DNA from: Ligula intestinalis
Taxonomy: Eukaryota; Platyhelminthes; Cestoda; Diphyllobothriidea; Diphyllobothriidae
Assembly: GCA_036362985.1 (NCBI GenBank)
Contig: JAYGXS010000004.1
Span: 41,077,907 to 41,141,906, forward strand
Length of the DNA: 64,000 nucleotides
Reading direction: 5' to 3'
The notes below the pieces were generated by a model. It ran no database searches and was not told where the DNA came from. It was given only the letters and a program-made list of their open reading frames with translations. Both the position numbers and the translations under genes were made by a program. Below are positions 24,301-36,254 of this stretch, one piece after another (position 1 is the first letter of the stretch; each line of letters starts with the position of its first letter).

Positions 24301-24400
24301 GACTCGTCGCCTTCTCCAGTTATGTGTCATCGCCGCATCCCGCAGACATCCGTTAGCCCCAGACAGTCAGTATTCTTGTCCGTGGTACACTTGTAGTAAC
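21391..24400. other. Non-coding region downstream of the TRIM-NHL gene
   Basis: T-rich sequence after the TGIM-NHL stop, probably beginning with its 3' UTR. A canonical aataaa lies at 22716-22721, about 1.3 kb after the stop, and is only a candidate polyadenylation signal. ORFs of up to 120 codons here show no domains. The stretch 23290-23640 has a different, more GC-rich character, but I cannot assign it. Confidence 0.4.
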
Positions 24401-24414
24401 TGCCTCAACACGAA

Positions 24415-24790
24415 GTGCACTTGTAAACGTCTGCCGTGACTAGCTCAAGTCGAAGTTCGTTTTCGGAACCCTTGCTTCTTCCGGCCTCTGTAACAGCCAA
24501 TCACAGCACCGTCAATCAGCACAGCGGCAGGCTCCCACAGACTCACATAGGACCTCATGTGGCGACTGCCGAGCAGACCTGACTTCACACGCCGTCCTCT
24601 GGCTTGCGGTTGTGCGTCGTCTTGTAGTAAATTTCCTACTACCTATTCTTCTATTCATTCTGTGCAGAATATACTCTTCCTAAAACTCTGGCCTTTCCGT
24701 GACCTCCATCTCCTCCTAAGGAACCTGGTCTGGAAGATCACAGCCGTTAGAGTTAACCCTCTAAGCCTTAACACCTCAATACACTGGTGA
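24415..24790 (+). repeat. TIR-type dispersed repeat, plus-orientation copy
   Basis: Matches the reverse complement of 44705-45015 along its length: the block around gactagctcaagtcgaagt, the ccggcctctgtaacagccaa block, the ctcacataggacctcatgtg block, the Pol-T-rich tail with cctaaaactctggcc, and the terminal ctaaggaacctggtctggaa and gttagagttaaccctctaag. The end sequence is shared with copies near 33890, 36240, 48925 and 59850. Confidence 0.75.
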
Positions 24791-25654
24791 GTTGTCCCCC
24801 TTCATTGTTGGATTAGATAGTTGCAACCCGGACAACGGTTCTACTCCACAGATGCACTGAATCTAAACGAGGGCCGAACGGCACACGCGCTACAACTACT
24901 GCCGTTCATGCGTATGCCACGCCTTAAGCCGAGGTGGCCATTGTAATTTTTTGGTTTATAGGCTCGGACCCTCGTCTGGATCATGGGAGCGGGAAGAGAA
25001 AGTAGCAACCCCACACACTGAGAAATTAAATTTCCCTGAAAATTTGAAAAGTGTTTACGATTGGAGCAAATTACTTTAGTAGGCTTGTAATTTTGATCAG
25101 TTTGAAAACTAATTACAAGATAGTTCAGTCGCGCCCAGACGCGAGCATTTGAAAGAGCTCCTTTAAGAGCGCCTGTAAAAAGCATATTCTGCAAAAATTA
25201 ACTACTGAAGCAGTATGAATTGTTTTTTTTCATTGATTATCAATGCTCTGATAAATTCCAGTATAATTTATAAAAGGCACGCACAGGAATATTCATTCTT
25301 GCACGCTTTTGATAGGGAATTAAACCTACAGTTTTTATGCCAGCAGAGAGCATAGATGCCGGTTTTAAAAGAGTTTCTGATTATGACATTTTCTAAAACC
25401 GCGAAATGTTAATTCGTAATATATTATATCCATAAATATCTCAATGTTGCCTATAAAGTGTACAACATGATCCATATCTATTGCAAAATTTTATGAGCAC
25501 TATGTGATCTCGTCTTTATAAAATCTAGAAATGTGTGATTTCCTTAGACAGAATGTTTACTGCATGCAATTTGGAAAGCTTGAGTTGAAGTCAGGGTTCA
25601 CAATGTTTCGGAAATTCAGGAATCCCTGACTTGACTTATACTTGACTTATACAG

Positions 25655-25880
25655 TTTCCAGAAGGTGTAATTTTCTACCAAGTGAGTATTGCGAATGTGT
25701 AAGAGCAATGAAAATGAACGAGAAACATGCATACTACCTAAGTAGCCATTTCCCAAGTAGTCTGCTTTTTGCAGTTGATCAGAAATAAGCTCGTTTAAAA
25801 GATAACATCCTAGCGTGACTAAAATATCATGAGTTTAAGCCGCACGATAAACAGTATTACAACCCTACTGAGGTATATTT
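25655..25880 (+). repeat. Copy of the fold-back repeat family
   Basis: Shares gaaggtgtaatttt, the gcatactacctaag block, tgctttttgcagttgatcag, and the aacatcctagcgtgactaaa block with 42543-42880 and, inverted, with 41735-42068. A fourth copy lies at 51530-51700. Non-coding. Confidence 0.65.
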
Positions 25881-26427
25881 TCCAATCAAAATCACATCTC
25901 AGAATTTCGGTTGGCATTTCACGAAGTAGGCATTCTTCTCTATATTTTATGATTGCGCAGTCGTCACTATCCAGGGCTCATTGGAATGCGCTTCACCGCA
26001 GTCAATATTGGTAGACTGTATCTCACATTGAAAAGTGTATGGAGGATGAACCAGTCTCCACCATTTGCTAGGCGGCATTGCCATTTGTCGCCGTTGGCCT
26101 ACGGGGCTTTAAACCGGAACCCCAAGGAAAGACTGTCCTCCATTGAGGACATATAAGTGAGCACCACGTGTGATATCAAATATTCCCGATGGCAATTGTC
26201 AAGACGTAAGTTGACAGTTTATCTGGTATAGCGGTTTGTTAAATGACGAACTGAGTCTGGAATTCAAACCTCAGCTATTACAAGCTCGCGCTTGGGCTAT
26301 ACCGTCTGAGTGACGGAGACCAGTGTGGTGGATGGGCGATCGAGAATCAATTACTGGAACCATTGTGCTTCTGTAACTCGAGCTAGAACTCCACAGACAG
26401 TCGTAAAGCGCCTGGTATTATTTCTGG

Positions 26428-26600
26428 AATGAGGTTGCTGACAAAAGCAAGGAAAGCTGAAATGGATATTTTGGGCTTTCTAGTCGTCACCAGCCAGTAA
26501 GACCCAACAATATGTTTTGCGACCTCTAGAGCTCGAATCCGCGAGCCGCTGAGCAGAAATCTGTCGCTAAACCCATTGAGCCACGGGCTCAATCTCCTGT
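26428..26600 (-). repeat. tRNA-derived SINE copy
   Basis: The reverse strand has a tRNA-like head: box A-like cccgtggctcaatgggttta and box B-like ggattcgagctct about 45 bp downstream. The non-tRNA body includes ggtcttactggctggtgacg, shared with the copies at 32183, 42490 and 50612. Internal Pol III promoter boxes and a shared body in dispersed copies are the signature of a SINE. Confidence 0.75.
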
Positions 26601-26984
26601 CGACTTCCATCGGCAATAGTAAGCATCTTGGGAGGGGAGGGGGGAGCTCACTAGACGACAGTTCCCCCGTCCATTTCGACGATGGGCACAACGCGCTCCA
26701 GCAAGCCGCAGCAAACACTGCAGCAAGCCGCAGCATACACAGAGGCAAGCTGGACAAGCAACACGAAAGCGACAGCAAGTGGGATCAACGCAGAGAACTG
26801 GCACGAGAGAAAACAGGAGTGTAGGCAGACTCGCGCAGTATCTACCCACTCGCTCACCACTCCCACCTCCGTATCTGGTGTAAAGACAAAGTCAAGAAGA
26901 CCGGGGATGAGGGAGGGTGTAGATGGCTGGCGCGGTAATCACTCAGCACGCGCACACTTGACACAGCCATCTCGCTAGGTATGC

Positions 26985-27200
26985 TCCCGATTGCGCGGGA
27001 GCGCCATAAAGGCCACATTAAGAGGGAGCCATTGCAGCCTGACTCTCAGTCCTCCCTCTCCTCCCATACGCACATACAAACACTCGCTTACAGGAGGAGC
27101 AGTAACGTAGGGGGCCCGAGTTTTCCCGTCAGTTGGCAGACCCTCCAAGCCACGGCTTTTAGCGCACCGTGATAGATTCAGACGCATTCAGATTTATTAT
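26985..27200 (+). repeat. Dispersed repeat, family also at 51775 and 36815
   Basis: The gcgccataaaggccacatta block followed by the ctgactctcagtcct block recurs at 51775-51840. The 3' part (cgtcagttggcag, gcaccgtgatagattcagac) recurs at 36830-36900. No coding capacity is recognised. It may mark an element end. Confidence 0.55.
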
Positions 27201-27544
27201 AGTAAGAGAAGAAACGCGCCGAGGTCGACCTCACTCTCTCCCCCACCGCATAGTGACCGCCTAGCTTTTCGGGCACCCGCAGTGGGACCTGAAACCCAGT
27301 GGGAGTGCGAGCGCAGTCACCAACAGGGAATCAGAAGTGAGAGTAAGTGCCAGCGCCTTCCAGGCTGCAGGGACCATGGTTGGCTGAAGACTGGCATTGC
27401 ATGTGCATACAGACCATTGGATCTCAGAAGGGGTAACCAGTCAGTCAACGACTGAAAGGCACTACCCATGTTCCGTCGTCAGTTGGCGTCCGTGGGCGGG
27501 GCTGAAAGGAGAGCAAGAGACAACTGGTGAACTTTGCGATTGTG

Positions 27545-27740
27545 GGCGTGCAGAAGAAGAAAAAGAATGACAAGAAGAGGAAGCTGAAGTAGAAGAAGAA
27601 GAGGAAGAAGGAGGAGGGGAAAGGACGAAGGGGAAAAATTAGAAAAAGGGATAGGAAGAAGAAGGAAGTGAAAGCGGGAGATAGGGAGAGGAGGTGAGGA
27701 GGGCAGCGCACACAGGCCGAGAGAGGGGGGGGAAATCAAG
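27545..27740. repeat. Long purine-rich (GA) tract
   Basis: About 195 bp of almost pure purine on the plus strand (gaagaagaaaaag units, ending gagaggggggggaa). It lies in the 3' flank of the minus-strand RTE-like element, where it would read as a polypyrimidine tract. Confidence 0.85.
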
Positions 27741-28026
27741 TATAGAAAAGAACAATGAGAGCAAAATCTCAGCTTACCTTGCAGCAGAGAATCTTCAGTA
27801 ACTACTGAGGCTGACATTTGTGCTAAAGACAGAACTGTAGAGGCCGCTATTATGAGTATTATTGCGGTAATGGAGCGAGTAATATAACTACAGGAGCTAT
27901 TATGGGGCAGTAAAAGGCAAGACAGTATTCAACGAATTCAGCAAGAACGGCCTCCACTTACCTGAGGGAGGAGGCACTCACCAGGGTTCCCGACAAACTT
28001 GACGACGCAATCGTGAAGCGAGGTGA

Positions 28027-30918
28027 CTAGTGAGTGGGGCTTAGGTCGGTGGTGGGGATGTGTGAGGTGTTGGGTGTGCCGGCATCACGGTCAGTGCCAC
28101 TGTCGTGAATGCGCATGTGCCCTAGTAGGCCCATGCGATGAGTGAATGATCGAGAGCAGTGAAGGCAGTGATCTCGTCTAGGCACTAGTTCACCAGTCGC
28201 TGTGCGATGGATTCGCAAGTGACCAAGTAGACCGATGCGTGAGGTGAATGTGCGATTGCAGTGAGGGCATATCAGGCCCTCAGAACTGGTGGGGGGTTCA
28301 GGTGTGCAAGTTGTTGCAGGCGGTGACGTGTCGGAAGGAGTGGAGGAAGTTGCGGGTGGGTTGGAGTCGGTGGATGAGGGCAACGAGGCATCTCTCCCGT
28401 CGGTGATTGCCGTCGAGGTGGAGGGTGGAGTAGGGTCTGATGGAGTGTTTGGTGCAGTAAACGTGGATGCTGTCGGAGGAGGGTTGCGTGGCTTCCGGAG
28501 GTGACCAACTAAGCCAATGCGTGCACGGAAGGTGCGTTGACAGCGCGGACACGTTGGGAGGAATTGGGTGGTGGCAGCGTGCATCCGTGTGTTGTGAGAC
28601 TTGCGTGCCGTCCGTTTTACCTTGGCGGCGGCGTTCCGACCGGCTTCGTAGATTGCGGCATCCGTTTTGACCGCTCTGCGCCACGCAGTTCGATCCAGAG
28701 CAAGCTCCTCCCAGTTCAACGTGTTGATTTGGAGACGCTTCAAGGAGTTCTGCACTCCATTGGTCACTACGAAGGCCTCAGACAGCGTTTCGTAGTCCGT
28801 GACGCGTGCCATCATCCCATCATGGTGTTGTCGAACCATGTGGGTGAAGTGTTCCGGACAGCCAAACTTCTGCATAACCTTCCACAGTCCGGGCCGGTTC
28901 ACCGTGTCGAAGGTTTTTGTCAGATCTACGAACGTGGTGTAGAGGTGAGTCCGCATCTCTTGACATTTCTCCTGCAGCTGACGCGCGGCAAATATCATGT
29001 CAGTGGTGCCGTGGTGACGTCGAAAACCACATTGACTTTCAGGCAGAAGCTCTTGTTCCAAGTGTCTGTTCAGACGATTGAGGAGAATGCGTGCGAAGAT
29101 TTTACCGGCAATATTGAGCAGTGAGATGCCGCGGTGGTTGTCACAGACTTGACGATTACCCTTACGCTTGTAGAGGTGGACGATAGGGGCGTCTTTGAAA
29201 TCCTGAGGAATTTGTCCCTGTTGCCACATCTCTTGGAACAGGGGGGGATGTGAGTTGTGACCACCATATTTGTAGATCTCCGCCGGGATCCCGTCGGACC
29301 CGGGTGCCTTCCCGCTGGACAGTTGCTGCACAGCCTTGAGGGTCTCCTCTGGGGTGGGTGGGAGGTCGAGGTCAGCATAAATTTCGAATTGGGGCAACCG
29401 CTCAATGGCAGCCTCAGAGGTGGTAGAGGGCCGGTTGAGTACACTTTGGAAGTGCTCGGCCCAACGGCTCAGAATTTGGGTCTTCTCAGTGATGAGGGTG
29501 GTACCGTCCGCGCTGAGAAGCGGGGCTGTGCCTCTCACTTCGGGGCCGTAGACTGCTTTGAACGCAGGTAAGAAGTTCTTCCATTCATTGCGATCCGCGT
29601 AGCCTTGTATTTCCTCACCCTTACGAGTCATCCAAGCGTCCTGCATTTCCCGCAGCCGCTGCTGTACAAGACGGCGACTTTGGTAGTAGGCTGCTTTCGT
29701 GGCGTCGGTAGGGCGAACGACATATTCGTTGCGGAGGCGATTCTTCTCAGAGATGAGAGTACTGATGGCTGCATCGTGTTCGTCGAACCAGTCTTGGTGT
29801 GGGCGGGGCGCAGGCCCAAGGATGCGTTTGGCAGTTTATTGAACAGCGTCCCGTAGTTGACATCATCGAGTCTCCACGGAGATGTTCTTTTCTGCGATTG
29901 GGAGGTTATCGAGCTGGTGGGTCAACTCATTGCTGAAATGCAAACGGTTGGCAGGCAAGTTTAACAGGTCAGTATTCAACTTACCTGGGGGTCGCTTACC
30001 TTGAGGTCTCCTGCGTGGTTGGAGACGGATCCGCATTTGGGAGATGATGAGACGATGATCGGTATCACCATCGGCACCTGGCATTGCTTTTGTCACCAAC
30101 ACGTCCTGCTGGTCGCGTCACCGCACGAGAGCATAATCCAGAAGATTCCAATGACGAGACCTGGGGTGCATCCAGGTCGCCTTGTGCTGCAGCGGTTGAC
30201 TGAAGTAGGTATTGGTCAGTATGAGAATGTGCACCGCGCAGGTGCGAAGGAGGAGTAGGCCATTGTCGTTGAGTCTTGGGAGGCCGTGGGGTCCGAGCAC
30301 TCCTCTCCAGGCGGCGTGGTCTGTGCCGAAGCGGGCATTAAAATCACCAAGGACTATCAATTTGTCCGCCTTCGGCACAGGGGCCAGGAGGGCGTGCACA
30401 TCCACGTTGAACTTGTTCTTTGTCTCGTCAGAAATGGTCATCGGAGGAGCGTAGACACTAACGATGGTGGCGAATTTGCCACCCCAGAGAGGCGGGAGGA
30501 GACTCATCAGGCGTTCGTTGATATCCTGCGGCGTACAGGGTAGTCGTCTCACGATGTCCTTCCGGATGGCAAAGGCGACACCGGCCTCGCGTCGCTCTGC
30601 CGTCGGACGGCCCACATAGAAGAAGGTGTAGCGGGCACCCACCTCTTCTATGGAACCTTCGCCGGAGAAGCGGGTTTCACTGAGTGTGGCGATGTCCACC
30701 TTGAAGCGCGCCAGTTCCCGGGCGATGAGCGCTGTTCTCCGTTCCGGTCGAATGCTCCTCGGGTTATCTAAAAGGGAACGAACATTCCAAGCGGCGACGG
30801 TGATAGGACATACCTGAGCTCCCTGAGCTGTCGTCCTGTGAGCTCTGGGAGCTGTCCTGCGGGAAGGAAACGGGTTAGAGGGAGGGTGGGGAAGAGAGAA
30901 GTTTTGATTTGCGTTTGT
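28027..30918 (-). pseudogene. RTE-like LINE ORF2: endonuclease, RT with palm deletion, C2H2 fingers
   Basis: One frame runs from about 30918 to the stop at 28027 (about 960 codons), broken only by TGA near 30115, TGA near 29860 and TAA near 29842. The N-terminal endonuclease shows [62 protein letters not shown] and DTDHRLIIS. The RT has LSSGKAPGSDGIPAEIYK, DNHRGISLLNIAGKIFARIL, CGFRRHHGTTDMIFAARQLQ and FVDLTKTFDTVNR (motif A; usually KAF). At VTNGVQ (near 28751) it jumps in frame to NSLKRLQINTLNWEEL, skipping motif B, the FADD catalytic box and the thumb. The tail has three C2H2 fingers: CPRCQRTF (final His lost), CPHCNRTF...HLRIH and CLHCSRSF...HMRIH. Few breaks suggest recent insertion. It cannot encode an active enzyme. 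Confidence 0.9.
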
Positions 30919-32170
30919 AGAGTTTCAACCGTGTGTTTGCATTCTGTCAGCCACGGTCAGCTGGCAGATGTCGTGACCCAGCGTGTTTGGTAACCACTTT
31001 TTCTAGGCCCATCAACCCTCTCGCGAGGGGCAGCAGCGCTGTTCCACAAAGGGAATGCCGGTCACTCACAACTGCTGCCGAACTGCACCATGGGCCAAGA
31101 GTGTTTTGGTGCCGAACGACCACTTGGCTGTGAGCCTGCCTACAGCTTTGCTATCGCACAGCTGAGGACTTTTAGGGGGGGGGAGCATTTGGGAAGTAGG
31201 GGGTGGGAGCAGCAGTAATTATCCTAGTAGCAGTATATGTGAAAGTACTGTGTCTCACATAAAGTTGATACGCTTTCTAGTGCTACGGCATCTGACTGTG
31301 GGTGGAATTGCTGCTACGATTAGGTGTTATTGATGCTACTGAGGGGGCAAACTCCGCGAGGACTAAGAGTGCTAGTCATGGCGGTGGGACGACTATTTGA
31401 GTTGGCATCGCTACGATGGCATAAGGTCACTGTAACCGTATGGTAATGGAATGGTATAGGTATGGGAGTAGAGACAACATTAGAAATATCAGGCAAAGTA
31501 ACAGATAACAAATATCAGACAGAAAAGTAATAATATAAAATTGATGCGGAATCAGGCATGAATACGCATAGAGAACAATGGATGCAATTTTAAGACTAAC
31601 GGGTTATCGAGTAGATTACGCAGATAAGGCAACGTTACGAGAGCACTGAAATGCGTAAGCAAGTGAGGTAAGCAATGATCGCAGCAGTGGTAATAATGAT
31701 AAAAGCAACTGGAGATAGCAAGCGTAGCAATAGTGTAAAAAAGTAAGGAAAGTAAACAGTAAAGTACAAACAGACAATGGTACCGTATATAGTATGTAGC
31801 GTCCTTTCACCAACTACGTCTACTAGGAGCTTACCGCTGCAACCCGGGGACACACACCGGAGACCCTCACTTGGTTTGGCCCGCTGATCGAGGCGGGGAG
31901 CAAGGGGGTGGCTGCCAGGCTGAGCCTAGCTACGGGGAACCACAAGTGAGAGCTGAATGCCAGCCAAGGACGCTAGGCGTAGCCACAACCTACGCGAGGA
32001 AGATGATGCGATCTGCCACGACCTTCACGTTCAACCCCCAGCTGAACTCCCCATACTCCCCACAGAACCGTAGATCAAGCCCCAACAACACCATGGGACG
32101 AGTGAGTCCCGCGACCTATTGGTGAACGACTATCTTCAATTATTCATATTAATGATTGATAACGGCAAGG
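30919..32170. other. 5' flank of the RTE-like element and GC-rich non-coding DNA
   Basis: On the minus strand a stop closes the ORF2 frame just beyond 30918. The sequence 31140-31850 is probably 5' UTR or flank of that element. The block 31846-32130 is GC-rich with no recognised domain. I could not locate the 5' end of the element. Confidence 0.35.
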
Positions 32171-32182
32171 AAATGAACCTCC

Positions 32183-32330
32183 GACTCAGTGGCTAGAGCA
32201 TTGGACTTCTAACCAGCAGGTCGCGAGTTTGAACCTCAGGGGTTGGATATGGCTGGCTGGTAATGGCTTATATAAAGAAGTGGCTATTCCAGTTTCCCTA
32301 ATCTTTGCCGGCAATATCATGCAATATGAA
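32183..32330 (+). repeat. tRNA-derived SINE copy with tRNA-Arg-like head
   Basis: The head reads like tRNA: box A-like cagtggctagagc, an anticodon-loop-like ggacttctaacc with TCT (Arg) in anticodon position, and box B-like gagtttgaacctc. The body atatggctggctggtaatgg and the ctattccagtttccctaatc block are shared with the other SINE copies. Acceptor-stem pairing is not evident, so this is a SINE head rather than a working tRNA gene. Confidence 0.75.
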
Positions 32331-33019
32331 GAGGAAAAATACGGCAGAAAAAGCAATTGCAACCCTCCGTCTCTTAGCCGGGAGTAGTAATCGATAAGAG
32401 CCACCATTCGCTTACAATATGGTCTCTTCTATTTGCCTCAAGCACATTGCCGATTTGCCTTCAAGTCATATGTACAGCTTGGTTTAAATCGATCAGGTAA
32501 TTTTTTTGTTCATCGTTGACTTAGCACATCTACTTTATTCGGCTCAAGTTATCCCCAACCCCAAGGGAACATGCGACTTGGCACGGCTCCTACTAAGCAG
32601 CTTATTTACCCTGCATGCATCCTATAATTTTAGCATCTCACAGAAGTCCCGTAGACTTTGGTATGATTCCCTCAAGGTCAACTCAGTTAAATCCCCGCTT
32701 TAATTGGTATTAGCGGGAGGCCTGCAAGCAGAAACGGACAAGCCTAACAGCCAAAAATAACTTGTTTTGGCCGAATGTATCCAATCTCCGATCGGGAACG
32801 ACTGATGGCCAATCACTGGCCTCAAAATCTACCGAATTAGTAATTGGGTGGATCTGCTTACGAACCGAGTGACAGTGAGGGGCTTGCAAAGCATCGAACT
32901 CACTCTATTTCCACAGTTCGGGCCTTCCTCTCTGTATTTCGGTCTCTTTACACGGAGAAAATCTGGTTTTGAATGATAAAACAGAAAGTTGATACAACAG
33001 TGTAGTGGTCCTTTCCTCG

Positions 33020-33340
33020 ACGCCAACCTAACTCTTGACGTCACAGACAAGGCCACTCAGATCAGGTCCTTGCGCGAATCTACTTTTCGGCCTGCCTCCG
33101 AGCGGACGCAAACTGGCGCATGAGACACTCACCACCCACGTCCGCGTCTACCTTCGTGCGGTCCAACCAGTCACCATAAAGGTCGTGAGACAGAGAGAGG
33201 ATTCGGTGGCCACTCGGGATGACTAACACTAGATCCACTTGGCATTCTGCCCCCTCGCGGGGCGGACGTGCCGCCGCTGCTCCCTCACACGGCTATCACA
33301 GTCGAAGGCACGCCAGATCGAGTCAACCTTCCTGTGAACT
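33020..33340 (+). repeat. Segment A of a mosaic repeat, inverted at 36420-36740
   Basis: Starts caacctaactcttgacgtca and contains gcggacgcaaactggcgcat, gagacactcaccacccacg and ggcattctgccccctcgcgg. The reverse complements of these blocks occur in order at 36740-36420. Part of this block (gacgcaaactgg) also occurs in the repeat at 59475-59855. Confidence 0.8.
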
Positions 33341-33409
33341 ATTCTTCAACTCATTCTGTCAACAATATATTGTTCCTACTCCTCTGGTTTTCCAAGACTT
33401 TGTAGTGGA

Positions 33410-33895
33410 CGCTGTCGGCCAACTCCCTCCATTGTTTTGTCCGGCTTCATTGTTCAAGGCCAGCTGCCCCAAGGTCATCCAATACCTCAGTCAGCGATTA
33501 CAGACGCGCTGACCTGCAGATACTTGACCCCCTTCCACTCGGACACACAACTTGTGTCTAGGTTCTCGCGGCCGCCCAAGCACCACTCGAACAGGTCCAT
33601 TTTTCTCCACCCTCGACTGACAGACGTCACTTAGGACCACGGCGCTGCAGCGGAATGACGTGTGCTCCGAAGTCCAACTTATCTCCACCTATTCTTCGTT
33701 CCCTTGTGCACACGATAAACTATTCCTTCTACTCTGGCCCTCCCGAGGCTTCTCCCATCTCCTAAGGAAGTGGGCCTCGAAGATTGTAGTTGTTAGAGCT
33801 AACCGCCTTAGCCTTAAATCCTATAACTTCTCTCATCTCCTAAGGAACCAGGGCTGGAAGATTGCAGTCGTTAGGGTTAAACCGTAGTAGTCTTA
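33410..33895 (+). repeat. TIR-type repeat copy (segments B and C) with duplicated end
   Basis: About 450 bp that match 35830-36250 in direct orientation at high identity by eye: the ccagctgccccaaggtcat block, ctaggttctcgcggccgccc, the aatgacgtgtgctcc block and the terminal ctaaggaa...gttaaccg block. In this copy the terminal segment of about 65 bp is tandemly duplicated (33750-33815 and 33830-33890). Confidence 0.8.
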
Positions 33896-33899
33896 ACAT

Positions 33900-35715
33900 C
33901 TTGCGATACCAGAAGCCATGGCACGCGGGGTGGAAATGGATGGAGAACATCATATATAATTTGCCTGGAAAACTGCTTGACCGTAGTGCGATACTGTTGT
34001 ATTATAATATCAACGAAGAAGACAAAAGAGGCATCGTCAGCAGGAGTATTCGGAGGATCTGTTTTAAAATGAACAGCAGGAAAACGAAAAAAAGTGAGAG
34101 TGAGAGAGCAGGCACCTATGAAAGCCACATTTGAAGCAGATGGGTATGATAGAAGTGAAAACATGGTACATAACTTTACTAATTTAAGTGATGATGATTT
34201 CAATAGGAAGGGAACTTAGCTTGGAGGTAGGAGTACCTTAAATTGCCGAAAGAATAATACTTACTTGACACGAATGCGAAAGGATTCAGGAATGGGAGAG
34301 GGTCGAGGTCAAACACCCCCTGCACAAAGGCAAGTCAGTACGTTTGAAGCTTGGTTTCGGTTTAGGTACTATGCAAAACGAATCGTTAGCTACGGTGTCC
34401 TGGATCCTAGATATGGAAGCGACCAATGGGAAATTGGAACCCTTCGGTCATTTCCGCCCATTATGTATTTGCCCTATTATTTAATCGAGGTAGATCAGTC
34501 TGCCACCCCGATGGGCCACAGTATTCAGAGCTAAAGAAAACGTTAGCGGTAATGAGGCGGTAGACCGATTAGCGAGACATAGCTGCCGCATCTGTACCGT
34601 CACCGCACGTGCACTCACCACGTGTTGGCACAATTATCGATCTGCGATGGCAGTTGAAGTAGCCTCAAGTCACACGGTGTGGAGGGCCGCGGACCCAGCA
34701 ATTTGCCTCAGATGTTTGCGTCTCTACTTTGTACGCGGCGACGGTGTCTCACCTTTTACGCCTTTCTAACGCGCCGACGGCCAATAAAATAACTGCGAAA
34801 CCTTAGCAAGCAAGGGGTGAGTCTGAGTGTCCACAATCTGAGATTGCGTTTAGACCTGCAAGCAGCACATATACGGCGGTTCCAGACCCCTGACTATGAA
34901 TAATGTGCTGCTTCAGGGCCAAGGAGAAGCAGAACGTTCTTATTGAATTTTTAGTTCGGTGTTTAATGCTAGTATTCGGTTCGAGGACTAAGGAGCTCCA
35001 AATGGGTTGCTGGGTGACTGGTTGAACATAGTACACAAGCCAGAAACGACCATTCCAGAGGATAGGTGCTGAGGTCCCAGACTAATTGACCCTTAACATG
35101 CTTGCCCCTTTCTTAAACTTATGAGGCACAACGCTGAAGCTCGATTCCCTTTGGAAATGTGCTTTATCAAAAGGTTGTAGGATTCTGTTAATATTTTGCA
35201 TACCTATCAGCTGTTGTTATTCTGTTCCTCACTATATTGTTGGATCCTAGTACGGTGCGAGTAACGATATCTAAGTCGTTAGGAGTAACAATAGCGTCTT
35301 ACAACAGATAAACCTTGTCACATAGATTCATATGGACTTTAAAAATATCTTATGAATACCTCCCTCCCCATTTTGTTAAATATTTGTTCATAGATACTTG
35401 AAAGCAGGGAGAAACCTTGCGTGCCTTTAAGGACGCCACTTTTCCGGCTTCAAAGTTGAAGGAAAACCCGATGCTTTACAAAACCATCGAGAAGCTTTCT
35501 GGAAGGTCGTGTGATTGAGTTCGAAGAGGGGCTTGCAGCGGCTCTGGCAGCAATCATCAGGCCGGTTGTAGAGTAGCATTATAAGATTATTACCTGAATT
35601 CAAGGTGCTTCAGCAAGCTGATAGCAAACACGGTGACTTCCGCGTGAATTAGATCAAACTGGTACTATACTTGCGCTGCATCCACCGCAATCTTTCTCTC
35701 TACCCCACCTGGGCC
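33900..35715. other. Non-coding stretch
   Basis: No recognisable gene or repeat family seen elsewhere in the window. ORFs of up to 108 codons at 33862-34534 show no motifs. Confidence 0.35.
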
Positions 35716-35829
35716 AGGTGTCACGTCCAAGTCAAAATGACTGGAGGCCGGAGAGGGTACCGATGGCTGGTCCGACTGGAGCCGTACTAAGCATGCAGAG
35801 TGGGAGTGCCACGAAGATCATGTAGTGAT

Positions 35830-36250
35830 CTCTGCCGTCTGATGCCCTCCATTACGTTGTCCGGCGTCATTGTTCAACGCCAGCTGCCCCAAGGTCATAC
35901 AATACCTCAGTCAGCGCTTACAGTCGCGCCGACCTGCAGAGATTTGACCTACTTCCACTCGGACACACACATGTGCATCTAGGTTCTCGCGGCCGCCCAA
36001 GTACCACTCGAACAAGTCCCTCTTTCCCTACCCTCGGCCGCCAGATGTCACTTAGGACCACGGCGCTCCAGCAGAATGACGTGTGCTCCAAAGTCCAACT
36101 TATCTCCACCTATTTTCCGTTCCTTTGTGTACACGATAAACTATTCCTTCTACTCTGGCCTTCCCTAGACTCCTCCCATTTCCTGAGGAACCGGGCCTGG
36201 AAGATTGTAGCTGTTAGGGTTAACCGTCTTAGCCTTAACTCCTATAATCA
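35830..36250 (+). repeat. TIR-type repeat copy, direct partner of 33410-33895
   Basis: Shares nearly every block with 33415-33820, including gttctcgcggccgcccaag and ttaggaccacggcgct, and ends with aaccgggcctggaagattgt and gttagggttaaccgtcttag. It is followed directly by an inverted terminal segment at 36255-36420. Confidence 0.8.
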
Positions 36251-36254
36251 CACT

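Noticed and set aside
26383..26978. Several overlapping ORFs of 70-131 codons on both strands
   Set aside because: They overlap a SINE copy and a GC-rich region with few stops. None has a recognisable motif.
27445..27817. Leu/Pro/Phe-rich ORFs that look like membrane proteins
   Set aside because: They are translations of the long purine tract (polypyrimidine on the minus strand), which mimics hydrophobic protein.
32183..32260. A functional tRNA-Arg(TCT) gene
   Set aside because: The A and B boxes and the anticodon-like loop are recognisable, but I see no pairing acceptor stem, and the sequence runs into the body shared with three other SINE copies.
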